This document shows positions 31,261 to 43,014 of a DNA stretch of 64,000 bases, piece after piece; position 1 is the stretch's first letter; each line of letters starts with the position of its first letter. This DNA is from Pithys albifrons albifrons (taxonomy: Eukaryota; Chordata; Aves; Passeriformes; Thamnophilidae), in the NCBI RefSeq assembly GCF_047495875.1, contig NC_092480.1, positions 3,720,001 through 3,784,000 on the forward strand, given 5' to 3'. Below the pieces are notes generated by a model. The model had not been told where the DNA came from and made no database searches. It saw nothing but the letters and a program-made list of their open reading frames with translations. The translations under genes and the position numbers were made by a program.

Positions 31261-31527
31261 AGGTGGCGGAGCAGCAACAGCAGCAGGTGCCCCGCGCGGG
31301 GCGCGGCCGCCGCTCTTTGTTCCGCGGGATGCGGGGCGCGGATCCCGGGCGGGAGGAGGATGCTGAGGATGCTGGAGGAGCCCGGGCGGGGGGCACGGCC
31401 AGCACAGGCATGCGCGGCCACCTCCCCCGGCCCCTGGGCACGCAGGGCTCCTCCCGCTCCCAATCCCGCCTGGGGCTCCGGTGAGCCCTCTGTCGCCTCC
31501 CTCTCTGCCTGACTAGAGAGGGGATAT

Positions 31528-31815
31528 CATAGAATCATAATGGAACGGACCTTAAAAGCCATGCAGTTTCACCCCACTGCCATGGGCAGAGACACCTCCC
31601 ACCAGACCAGGTTGCAGGCTTAGAACACTTCCAGGGATGTGGCACCCACAACCTCCCTGGACAACGTGTCACAGCACCCTCCCAGTAAAAGGTGTGACAA
31701 ACTGCCACACCACCACACGGTAAAGAATTTCATTCTGATGCCCAACCTAAATTTCAATTTGTACCCATCACTCCTTGCCCTGTCTCTGAGGTTCAGCATC
31801 ATTGTCCTGCCTCCA
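31528..31815 (-). mobile_element. CR1 LINE, truncated 3' end (minus)
   Basis: Starts with catagaatcata, the reverse complement of the CR1 3' octamer, followed by GGACCTTAAAAGCC, CCATGGGCAGAGACACCT, ACACTTCCAGGGATG and TAAAGAATTTCATTCTGAT, all CR1 3'-end motifs. It abuts the upstream edge of the SCN3B CpG island. Confidence 0.9.
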
Positions 31816-32264
31816 AAAAAAGCCCGGGGGGAGGAGGGGGGTCAGTTATCCCTGCGGGGTCACAGAGAGGCCTCTGCTGCTAATAAGTTTAATACTAACA
31901 TTTGCACAGCTCTGAAGGTCACAGTTGGAAATACTGGGAAATCCTCCTGCCTCATGTTCCAGTCTGATTCCTGGGAGTTTAATGCCAGCAGCAGGCTGGG
32001 CTTTCTCTCCTTGGACTGGGGCCACCGTGCCCTGAAGGGTTCCTCTAACTTTGAAGGTCACAGTGGACAGAGAGGGGGAAATGAAGCACTTTTTAAATGT
32101 GCTCTCTTTTTAAAGCATCTGCAGCTCGATACACAGCACAATTAAACCTGACCAACCCCAAGGGGGAACGACATGGGAGTGACTGGCAGTGCCAAAGCTG
32201 AGAGGGCAGATGGACATTTGCAGCCAGCAGAAAGCCCCAGCCTCAGCTGCATGGGCTCTCAGCA

Positions 32265-32452
32265 GGGCACACACGTGGTGGTCACTGTCACAGCCCTGGT
32301 GGGCACGGGGGCCTGGTGTTGAGGGCACACACATGGTGGTCACTGTCACAGCCCTGGTGGGCACGGGGGCCTGGTGTTGAGGGCACACACATGGTGGTCA
32401 CTGTCACAGCCCTGGTGGGCACGGGGGCCTGGTGTTGAGGGCACATACATGC
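32265..32452. repeat. 58-bp minisatellite, 3 full copies plus partial
   Basis: Units begin GGGCACACACATGGTGGTCA at 32265, 32323 and 32381, with a partial fourth from 32439. Copies are nearly identical (the first has acgtgg instead of acatgg), suggesting recent expansion. Confidence 0.92.
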
Positions 32453-35400
32453 AGTCAGGTTCCTGCACTGCTTAAGCAAAGCAGGCACAGAACAAAGCCA
32501 ACACTTTTCCTAGACATCACCTAATTGTGTTTGTACCAGCAGGCTGCATTCATCATCTGCCAATAGCCACACACAGGCACTGCCTCACGTCACCCTTCAC
32601 AGGCTCCTGTGATGACTGCAGGTAATTCCTAGCTAAGGACATCCTCCTTGTTCCTTGCTCTGCTTCGTTGTGCTGACTGCACAGGTTACTCTGCCCTGTG
32701 CCCACCCACGTCTGGCTGTGATCCCTGAAACCTTTGCAGCCTGAAATGTTCCAGCAGGGACTGACTAAAGCCACGACAGTCCCTACATGCTGGCTGTCAG
32801 GTTTCACTCCCTGTCCCTCTGCTCCCAGGCTTCTTTGAGTTCCTGTTTACTCCTACCAGCAAAATTCTCAAAGAAAACACCTATTTAATGCATCTCCAGG
32901 AGCCAGGTATGACTAGGAAGACAAATAGCTTGCAAGTTGCAGATGCCAGCAACACAATTCCAACTTCCCCCCTTAGAAACCATCCATCATGGACATCCAA
33001 ACCTTAAAATCTGACTTTTCTCCACTGGAAGACAAAACAGCAGGCAGAACAGCCAGGGCTGATGGGAGGATGTAGTTTAATGTAGCCACTAAACTATTTG
33101 CTTTTCTTCCACTGCCCCTTCCTATATTCACAACAATTCCACAATGGGAAGGGCAGGTTCAGCCAAAGGATTTGCTCCCAATCCTTCTGGAACAATCCAG
33201 TCCATGTGTGGTGGATGAGTGCTGATGGTGGGGCTTTTTATAGACACAGGAACTACTGGACAATGTCCCTGGCTGTCTCATTTGACAACCACCTGTTTCA
33301 TAAAGTACTATGGAAATCACATCTATTCCCAGGAAGTACTGCCAGAAAACACAGAGCAGGGATCAGAAGAGCTGCACTGTTTGTGCTACTGCTGCTCTAA
33401 TTACATCTATTACAGAGAATCCTGCCAGGGAGAGAGAGGGTCCAAGAGGATTAAGAGGCAGCAGCAGCTCCACAACACTCACTTGGTCAGTGACTGACCC
33501 CTCCAACCTTTCTGCTCCTGCCTCAGCTTTGCTGCTGCTCTAACCCCACACACTCCAAGCAATTTCGATTACAGTGGCAAACTTCCTAAAACAGCAATGA
33601 GTTGTCCCTCAGAATCACTCAAACACTTCATGCTAGACCAGTGTTGTAGCTGCTATTTAAAGACAGGAAATTGGGCCCTGGGGTGAAAAACACCTCTGGT
33701 GAAACTGGCCTCGGACTTGGGTGGATTTTACTCCGGTCAAGGAGATCACACCCTTTTCTCCAGCTCTGGGAGATGTTTTATTCTTTACCTAGAGCATGTT
33801 TCATGTACCATAGACAAGATCAAAGGTGATTTTAAATAAATACCTGTAACTCATCAAGTTTATTGACCTGCCACAACCTGTGTTGGTTTTTGTTTTCAAA
33901 GAAAATTCTCTGCACTCATTCAGAGACACTGTTTGTATTTACAATGAAAGAACGAGATAGTTTCATTTTTGCTGTAATCTGGGCTTAGCTGGGAACAACT
34001 CCAACATTCCCTGGGCCTGTTTAGAACAAGGAACAAACACCTCCCAGCCCTCTTCAGGAAGACTTGCAAATAAATGGGATGTTGCATTGGGAGCCCGTTT
34101 CAGTTTTGAGACCTGCTGAGCTGCACAAGAGATGGAGAGCATGGATTCTTCAGCCCCATCCCATGGGATGCACAGCTGCTCCTTCCTGCCCTGGCACAGC
34201 CCAGTGCCCTGGCTGGAGGGCACCACAGAGCCCTCAGCCATTTCCATGCCAGGGGAAATGGGGAAGGGGATGGAATGCTGAGAGAGAGAGAGAAATCTTG
34301 ACTGTTGAGAAGGAAATATCTGCAAGAGGCAGCCCAACTTATCATGTGGGGGTTGCCATGGCAACCCACCCAGTTAATGCTTCACAGGAGGAAAAAAAAG
34401 AAAAAAAAGGCTGAAAAGGCTGGCACTTGTGCACAGGCACAACAAGACGAGGAGATAAAAATAATTTCAGCACCCTGCCCCCACTAATCCCTCACTGTCA
34501 TGGTCCCTGAGGCTGGGATTTGGGAGCAGGAGCACAGCCCTGTGTGTCTGGGCTCCCTGGCACAGCCACCCTGGCGGCTTCCTCTGCCATCCCAATCACA
34601 TCAGTCTCGGTGCCAACGTCCTCCCTGCTGTAGCTCGGCCCCTCCTCGCTGCCAGGAGCCAGTACAGGCCCAGCATCAGCTGCTCCCACACAGCCAGCCC
34701 AGCCCTCTGGGCCATCAGGTGCCAGCCGTGCCAGCCCCCGAGGGAGGGCAGAGCCTGCACACTGAGAGACCCCCTCGACACCTCTCACTGCTGCTCCCCC
34801 AGAGTGGCCTCCACCCAGCCTGAAACGAGCAGTGGTTTGCAGAGAAGTCACACGGGATAATGAACACCAAATTAAAGATGTTGAATTTAATGGATGTAGG
34901 CACCCTACCCACGCACTCCAAAATCCATGTGACAGAAATCTACAGCAAGGGAAGGCTTCTCTGCTTGCCTTTACAGGGTGCCTGGAGGGTTATAAAGGCT
35001 CATTCAGTTTTCTTTGTTCACACCCAGGTTTTGAAATGCATTCCCCATGTACCTGCCAATATCTGGATGCTCTGAACATCTGAAACTACAGACAACTCCA
35101 TCTTTACACACCTTTGCACCTGCATTTCCAGCTGATGCTCACTTCCCAATGCTGGGGACTAGGTGTGCAGCCTTCAGGTGGACCCAGCCCCACTTCTCAC
35201 CCACTCCATCCCCAGCACTCCAGTTGTAGGTCCCCATTAGTGCCTTAAGATGCAGGTCCTCAGAGTGACTGTGCAGCCTTACACGTTCTCCCTACACAAA
35301 CACCTGCCTGCATTTGTGTTGCATCTGTTTTTGCCAGGTCTCTCTCCAAGGTGGGGTTCCCTGTGTGCATACCCCTGTGATTCCTGAACAATCTGCTCCA

Positions 35401-36717
35401 TCCTGAGCAACAGCCCTGGTTTCTGTCACACACTCTACAGGACCTCTTTCCACTATTACAGGTGGTGCATGTTCTTGATTTACTGCTCTCCCTTTCTGCT
35501 TCCCCTGAGGCCCCACGAGGCACAGTCCCTTTGCCATCTTTATCTCCCAGAGAGATCCCAGGCTGCTCAACATTCCCTATTTACCCTCAGCTCTGAGAAT
35601 TGTGTTCCTGTCAGGACTCAGAATAAGAACTGGATTTTACAGATTCCTCCCCTCTGTGGACAAGAAGTGGCTGCCCTGGCAAGGGTATTGCCCAAGCTGT
35701 TGGGAGCCTTTGCTGCCTTCCACAGCCCTGCTCCCTGTCAGGGAAATGCCTCCTTAAACATGGAACAGCCTCACATAAGGCAGAGCCTGTGCATGCACAG
35801 AGGCCTGGCAGGGTCTGGGGACTGGATTCCCTGGAAGAGCAAACAAGGCTGGGCTGAAAATTCCTCCCTCCAAGTCACACATGGATCTACATTCCTGCAC
35901 GTTGCTGACATGTCGTGGCCAGCAATTAAATAAATATTTTTTCCCCCCAGCCCTTTAATCCAGGCTGTGTTTGGAGGTGTGTTATTGTGTACATCCTGGA
36001 TATCCTGGTATCAGTCCAGGTGCTTTTGGGTATTGCTTTCTGGGACTCAATGCCAATAAAATCAAGCAGTGCATCTGCACACAGGCAAGTCTTTGTGTGC
36101 TGGAACTGAAGGGCTGTTTTACCAATCCCAGCCTAACTGTGGCACTTTCACAGATATGCTTTTAAGCCTCTCCTCAGCTCATTCACTTTAGCAGTGGATG
36201 AAAATCCATTAGAGTGTCAGATTGCCACACGTATTCATTCACATTTGCTCATTTAATTTCTGAATTCTCACTGCTAGTAAAATACACAAATGCATCAAGT
36301 ATTTCAGCTCTGTGTAATGATTGCCTTTTTGGAGAGAAAAGCTTGTTCAGCAAATGTTGCTCCCTTACCTTGGCTGGATGGAGGTGCTGGCTGCTGCTTT
36401 CCTGAAGCATGAGTAAGGCTGGATCTCCTCCCAGTTGTCAGGAAACATGGGCAGACACCATTCCAAAGTCCCTCAGAAGACCAAGACACTTTGTAAGGGA
36501 GATGTTACTCTTGCAGAATCAAGTCTCCCACTGTGAAAGAGAAATTTTTTTGAGTTTTGAGCCTTTATAATCCTACACCTCCCATCTGTGGGTTCCTTTG
36601 TCCTCCTAGTAGCACAGTGCCATTGTCTTTCATCTAAAGTGACAAATGTGTATGTAATACACTAAATATCACACAAGAGAAAGGAGAAACAGTTTAAATA
36701 TGGCAGAATTGAAGGGT

Positions 36718-36835
36718 CACAGAATCACAGAATATGCTGAGTTGGGAGGGACCCACAAGGATCGTGGAATCCAACTCTTGGCCCTGCAGAGGAACATCCC
36801 CAAGAGCCACACCCCACGTCTGAGCTCTTTTGTCT
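36718..36835 (-). mobile_element. CR1-like fragment (minus)
   Basis: Reads CACAGAATCACAGAATATGC, then GAGTTGGGAGGGACCCACAA and AACTCTTGGCCCTGCAGAGG. This is the reverse complement of a CR1 3' end of a subfamily I associate with passerine birds. The subfamily call is from memory. Confidence 0.75.
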
Positions 36836-37061
36836 TCTCTCAGTGAGAAACATCTCCCTGGTCAAACTCAAAGGTGCAGTAAAAGCTACACAGAGATATG
36901 AACCTGCAAAATATCTATTTCTTCCCCCAAACCACCACTTTTCAAAGGGAATTCCTTGCTGGCACTTCAGTGTCTAAGCAGGCACATTTTCTTGGCTGGG
37001 TATTCTACTTTTAGTAGTTGTTTTATTAAACAAAGTTGTTTGTTTTAAGTAAAGAAACAAC

Positions 37062-37264
37062 CAGAAACACTCTCTTTGCAGAGAGAGTGGTCAGGCATTG
37101 GAATGGGCTGCCCAGAGAGGGGGTGGATTCCCCATCCCTGGAGGTTTTTAAGATGAGACTGGATGTGGCACTGAGTGCCATGATCTGGTAAAGGGACTGG
37201 AGTTGGCCCAAGGGTTGGACTTGATGATCTCAGAGGTCTCTTCCAACCCAACCGATTCTATGAA
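37062..37264 (+). mobile_element. CR1 LINE 3' end (plus)
   Basis: Contains CATTGGAATGGGCTGCCCAG, CCCATCCCTGGAGGTTTTTA, GTTGGACTTGATGATCTCAG and ends ATTCTATGA, the CR1 terminal octamer. About 200 bp, 5'-truncated. Confidence 0.92.
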
Positions 37265-37449
37265 AAAAAGCCCCAAACAAATTTAGAGCAGTCACAGGTT
37301 TCCATCCAGAGGCCAAATACTCGTAGGGAAGGAGAGATTATCTGGAGAAATCCTTGGAGGGGGAACGTGGGGGAAGGAGAGAGAGAACACTCCTGTGCAC
37401 ACGCGTGTGTGTACACACATGTCCATGTGGCAGGCAGAGGGAAGGCATT

Positions 37450-37690
37450 CCCGGAGCTGCGCGATGCTGGCAAATCCCGGCACGTTGCCGCATTCCCGGC
37501 AGGTCGCGCTGTGCCTCCAGCGCTCGGGGCTCCGCGGCTGCTCCAGCCCCGCACGGAGCTCGCGCTGCACGAACCGCGTCGCTGTCCCCGCGTCCTCCTC
37601 GGCTTTCTGCTTCATGTCACTGACACTCGTTATGTTCCCATCGCACACAAGGCGCTTTACAGCCCCCTTTCTGCCCCGTGGTTTCGTGGC
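37450..37690. promoter_or_regulatory. orphan CpG-rich patch
   Basis: About 240 bp with many CpG sites (GCGCGATG, GGTCGCGCTG, CTCCGCGGCTGC, GAACCGCGTCGCTG) in otherwise CpG-poor DNA. No gene of the window starts here. It could be a distal promoter, an enhancer or a lncRNA start. ORFs through it on both strands reflect low stop density, not clear coding. Confidence 0.5.
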
Positions 37691-39675
37691 TGAGAGTTCT
37701 GCAGCTGTCCCAGGATAAAGTCGTTTCTGTAGGAAAACTCCCTAATTTGTCTGCGAATGGGTGATGTGTTTGCATCACTCGCACCTTTTCCCCAGTTACC
37801 GTGAAACGCTACAGAAATACCCGATTGTCTTAAGAAAAACAAGGTGCAAACCTACATCAAAACTGTCACGTGGCAACTAATGAGCTGCAACACTTCACAC
37901 TTGGTGTGCAAGTCCAAATAAATGCCATTTCATTCCAAAGATTTGAGTTTCTTGATTTAAGACCCATGAAACCTCTGCAGCAGAGCAGCTCTGTTAGTGT
38001 GTGACAAATTCTAAAAGCATTTGGCCATAAAGGACTTAAGTGATGTGTCATCCCTGTACAACCTTCAGGATTAGATTTGTGTGGCACAATAAAAGCAAGA
38101 GGGATGCAGAAGTTCCTCTCCAGCCTGAACCCTGGCATAAAGTACCAACCCTGCTGGGTCCTCTCCCTTGCTCCTCCTGCTTCACCTCCTGTCCTCCCAC
38201 AGGAATCCTTGTTTTCTGGAAGGCAGGGAATAACCTCAATGCCACCAGCAGCCCTTCACCAGGGCACACCAAGAGCTCCAGAGCCAGCAGACAGGACAGC
38301 AGGGTGATGTCACTGCCTGCAGGTCACAGAGGTTGCTGTTTCAAGGTCAGCTGGAATGAGGTCATCAGCTCAAGCCTGTGTTTTGGCAAGGGATAAAAAT
38401 TAGCGCCAACTGTCAGTGATGTGTGGAGGGTGAATCAAGTTCAGGAGCATTCTTGGCCCCAATGGTGCCACTATTACCTGTCCACCCCAAAACTAAACAC
38501 CACCAAACCCAATTTTTTTGGAATGCTACTTTGGAAACATGGTTTCCTAGTGAGGGAGATGGGATTCTCTCCAGTTCCAGAACAAGGGACATTGTTTATC
38601 TACAGTCCCCCTCACTCACACAGGTACAGAAATGCACAGTGTTGGCACAATGCTCCCAGAAGGACATTATTATGAGCACAACTTCCTACTAAATGAAAAA
38701 AAAAGGAGGGTATTTGGTTTTATTTATATTTAAGAGAAGTTTGCTGTCCTGAGAGAATAAAGTTTTACCTGCTCCTTTCATAACTTTTTCCTCATTACTA
38801 TTCTAGTGCATACATTTGAAATATCAAAATGGAAACCACTTGAACTATAATCTCTTCTCTTTTTCTATTTGTATAGATCCAGCATCAAAAGATCCTGCTC
38901 CAGGTACAATCATCCAGTGATAACTACTGATTTTTGACAAGGAGCCACACTGATCATATCAGAGAGACCCCAATGCTCACATACTGCACTCAGAGCAATA
39001 CACAGACACAGCTCTCTATATAAAAGTGGTTATGTTGGAAGCACCCACAGGCTCCCAAATGCCCAGTAAGAAGGAGGTGAAAGGCTGTTTCTGTGACCCA
39101 CTAAGCAGACCATTTCCATTCCAAAGGCACTACACATGGCCAGCAGCCCCACCAGTATCTGGGTTATTAAACTGTGATCATTCATGCACTCAGGATGCTC
39201 ACAGCACATCTCCAGCAGGGAGTTCAGTCTTTTGTCATGCAAAGTAAACAATCCTTGATTGCAAACATTTCTAGAGGTACACTTTTCCTTCTAAAAGCAC
39301 AGGATATTTTATATTATCAAGACTGAATGTGGGTGTTTTAGGACAGAGCTCAGAATTCTTGTGCATGGTGAGCAAACCATGATGGGGCATCCACTTTTTG
39401 TCAGAAGCCTCTTTGAACAAAGCCTTTCTGAGGACAGATAAAATTAGCTTTTTCTATAAAATATGTTAAGCTTTATGCCAGAAATGTCTCTACATTAAAT
39501 CTCAAGCTGTGCACTGCAAAGCAGAGCCCTGACAGACGTTCCCTGTCAGCTGCATTTAAATGTGCTCCGTTTGCCTGGCAGGGATCACATTCCCATCTCC
39601 TGCATTTCACTGTTGCCCCCGAGCAGCTTCTTCCTGCTCCTGGACAGCCAAGATGCTTCATGGGGTTTGGATTTA

Positions 39676-39690
39676 TCACCAGGGGGCAAC
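39676..39690 (+). promoter_or_regulatory. CTCF-like motif (plus)
   Basis: TCACCAGGGGGCAAC against the CTCF core CCASYAGRKGGCRSY; I count two mismatches. Single motif matches are common, so occupancy is unproven. Confidence 0.4.
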
Positions 39691-40267
39691 TCCCAGTCTT
39701 GTGAAAAGTCTTTCCTCCTCTTCCCTGTCTTGATGCACATCAGACAAGCAATGACACTTCCTAAGAAAGGAGTTGTTTGGTCTATAAATAGTCTTTTTCT
39801 CACGCACCACAAACATTACCACCCTTTCCCAGCATCTGACAGCAGCAACACCCAAATAAACATCAACACTGGTTGTTTCTCTGAGAACTGAAGCAATAAA
39901 GCACATTAGTGCACATTCTGAAAGCACAAGCATTTCTGAGGCAGAAATAAAATTTCACACATCGCCAACAAAAGCTGGAGGCTTATTTCAATTTAGAAAG
40001 AAATGTGTTTCCTCTAAAATGCCAGAGAGCTCCTAAGCTGTAATAAAGAGTATTAAGTATTAAGAGAATTAAGGATGATTTTCTTTTCCCAGCTACTGTG
40101 GAGTCTGTAAATGTTGAATTTGAAATACAGACATTATAGACAAGGAAGGTCAATGCTGCACCTGTGGGCACTGCACTCACATCCATCCATAAACTAATAA
40201 AGTCCTTTATCACCTGAACCCATGAGGTGTCCAACCCCTCCTCCCAGCAGGAAGAGTGGAAGCAGAG

Positions 40268-40335
40268 GTGGATCAGGGTGAGGTGCTTTGCTCAAGGCCA
40301 CACATTAAACCTGGGCTTGGGGTGCTGGGCCTGGA
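40268..40335 (-). repeat. MIR-like SINE relic (minus)
   Basis: GGTGCTTTGCTCAAGGCCACACA followed by acctgggctt resembles the reverse complement of the MIR core and tail (gacttgcccaaggtcacac ... gaacccaggtct). Strongly diverged. Confidence 0.5.
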
Positions 40336-42583
40336 CTTCCCGTTTCCTGCTTTAATGAGGAGTTTAGGGCACCTCCGCCCCAGCAGTGACCCCCATACCT
40401 TCATTGCTGGCCTGTGACCACACAGGGGCTGCTGTGGCAAGAGCAGCTCTTCTCCTTCTCTCCGAGCATCTTGCTCAGCAGAACCTCCTCACCTCATTTC
40501 CCTTTCTAGGCAAAGCTTTACAGTCTCTTCCCCACCTCGTGTCTCGTTCCTGGAACATGCAGGTGCCAACACACAGCAGGAAGCACTTTAGTGCTTTAAA
40601 CTGCTGAAAACCTTTGCCTTTGTCTTTTTAACTTCAGAGAGTCCTTGACTGACTGAAATCCAATACTAAAATCAGCTTTGTTCTTGGTGATAGCTCACAA
40701 TTAAATGTTCTGCGTTTTTCCACCCTCTTCCCATACATTTTTCCTTCTTGGGGCATCAAATCATTTACAGGTAATGATTTCCAAATTATTAAATATACAA
40801 ATAGCTGCAATTCTCTATAAAATTACTCTGTGTTCTCCATTGAAAACTCTCATCAGCCACTTTGAAAGACATTCCATGCCTCACTCACACTCAACACAAG
40901 CTTGAAATGGAGCAACACAACCCCCAAGTCTGGGAATGCACAGCACCATCCCAAAAACAGCTTGGGTGGATAAGGAAGATCCAATGCAGCCAGGAACATT
41001 TCCAGCAGCAGACAGATTCTCCTGGGTGATATCTTAGTGTCAAAGCCAAAATGCTGGCTGGGAAGGTTCATACAACACAGACAAAAGCTCTGCTGTGAGA
41101 AGCAGTTCCCTCCTTGACTTGCTGGGGTTTTGATCCGAGTGGTGGAATTGTCACCAACAAGATCTGCTCACAGTGGCAGTGGCTGCAAGTCCTGATCACA
41201 TGGAAAGGCTGTCACAGAAAATAACAGAGCTTGGCTGGCTTGGAAGAGCTCACAGCAACAGCTCCCAGACTCCAGTCCAGCCCAGCAGAGCTCAGGCTCA
41301 GCAATGCAAAATACCTGCCTTCAATCAGAGCAGGCAGGAAAGCTCATCAGCTGCATGATAATATTGCCAGGGACTAATTTCTTACTTCCAGCTGTTTTAA
41401 AACTCATTTTAGAACACTTCCTTAAAAAAATTATCCTGATCCCCTCTCAGTCTAATTATTCAGAATCTGCAAAACATAATTCAGTTTTGCTTCTACGAAC
41501 TGGTATTTCATGGGTGTCTCTACATTCCTGAAAAATCACCCTGAACACCAAACTGCAAATTCTTTTCAGCTCCAAACGGAATAGAATGACAGTGTCCCCC
41601 AGATGTATGTGCTGAACTGCACCCAAGTGCTGAGCAGCAGCAGAGGGGAAACTTCAGAGGGAAAAAGCAGAAGACAGACATGATCAGAGCAGGCTGTGGG
41701 AAAAGGCAGCACAGCCCCTGGTCATGAGAAGTGTCTGGATGCAGGAACAGCAGACCCCAACACTCACCTGGGCAACAACAAAGGAATCTTGGGACAGGAG
41801 GTGTTTTCTTGCCTGGGTCCTGCTCTAATGAGGTCAACCCAGTCTTGGTTTCGACTGGAATTTCCTACTGGAACCAGAACAAAGCTCCCCAGCCCTTGCC
41901 TGGAGCAGTCTGGAGTGCAGCTCACGTGTGGCAGAGGCTCCTGTGCTTTGGGGCAGTGCTGGGAAGAGGGAAGGAAGGAGCATTCCCACAATCCTTGCTG
42001 CCATTCCCAGCTGGCAGCATTTCCTCACCCACCTGCCTCACGTGGCTTGGAATACTTTCCATGAGCAGGCACCAAGTCCAAACTGGCAACAACACTGAAC
42101 TAGGGCACAGAGACCTGATGAGAGCAGGGTAGAGATGGCAGAAAACTCACTGTCAGTCAGGACTTCAAATAAATCGACTGCATGCTCTGGTCCAGTGTGG
42201 ATGTTTAACCCTTTTCGGACTTTAAATTCTGCAGGGAACTTAATAATTTGCTTTCCCTTCCAGAAAATTCCCCAGAGGCATCCTGACAACTTCCCACTCC
42301 ACTATTTGATTCTCTTCCCCAGAAAGTTCTCCCAAGCCACTCTCACCATCCCTGCTGGATTTTCCCTTCACTTCTTGCAGGCAAGTTTTTTTAAGCTTTG
42401 AATTTGCAACAAACCCCTTTATCCTTGGAGTGTAACAACCTGCTCAACCCAGCGTTTTGTTCAGAACTAGGCATGTTGTTCAGAATCAGTGGGAGACAAA
42501 TTAGTTGTATAGGAACAATCTATGTAGTGTGGAAAGATTTGTGGAGCTTGAGACAGTGAGCAGACCATGGAGAACATCCCCAA

Positions 42584-43014
42584 GGGACCACAGGAGAGTA
42601 CTGCAGGCAGCAGAGTGTTCTCAGGGAAGCAAACACCTCCAGGAAGGGACCACGGGAGACTCCTGCAGGCAGCAGAGTGTTCCCAGGGAAGCAAACACCT
42701 CCAGGAAGGGACCACAGGAGACTTCTGCAGGCAGCAGAGTGTTCCCAGGGAAGCAAACACCTCCAGGAAGGGACCACAGGAGACTTCTGCAGGCAGCAGA
42801 GTGTTCCCAGGGAAGCAAACACCTCCAGGAGGGACCACAGGAGACTTCTGCAGGCAGCAGAGTGTTCCCAGGGAAGCAAACACCTCCAGGAGGGACCACA
42901 GGAGACTCCTGCAGGCAGCAGAGTGTTCCCAGGGAAGCAAACACCTCCAGGAAGGGACCACAGGAGACTCCTGCAGGCAGCAGAGTGTTCCCAGGGAAGC
43001 AAACACCTCCAGGA
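42584..43014. repeat. 61-62-bp minisatellite, 7 copies
   Basis: Units start GGGACCAC (the last copies GGGACCACAGGAGACTCC) at 42584, 42646, 42708, 42770, 42831, 42892 and 42954, giving lengths 62, 62, 62, 61, 61, 62 and 61. The shared core is CTGCAGGCAGCAGAGTGTTC. The one-base difference is aggaaggg versus aggaggg. The array has few stop codons in any frame, which produces long but meaningless ORFs on both strands. Confidence 0.95.

Noticed and set aside
30836..31463. Long minus-strand frame upstream of and in frame with the SCN3B ATG (Pro/Ala-rich, about 200 codons)
   Set aside because: It is explained by CpG-rich DNA and the 44-bp minisatellite; parallel long ORFs occur in other frames on both strands. 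The signal peptide begins at the downstream Met, as expected for the family.
34498..34851. ORFs on both strands in a GC-rich stretch
   Set aside because: No recognisable domain, overlapping alternatives on both strands, no plausible splice partners; treated as intergenic.
37292..37648. A 118-codon minus-strand ORF through the CpG-rich patch (KQKAEEDAGTATRFVQRELR segment)
   Set aside because: It looks protein-like for about 40 residues, but there is no family match I recognise and no downstream partner exon. Kept only as a possible regulatory patch.
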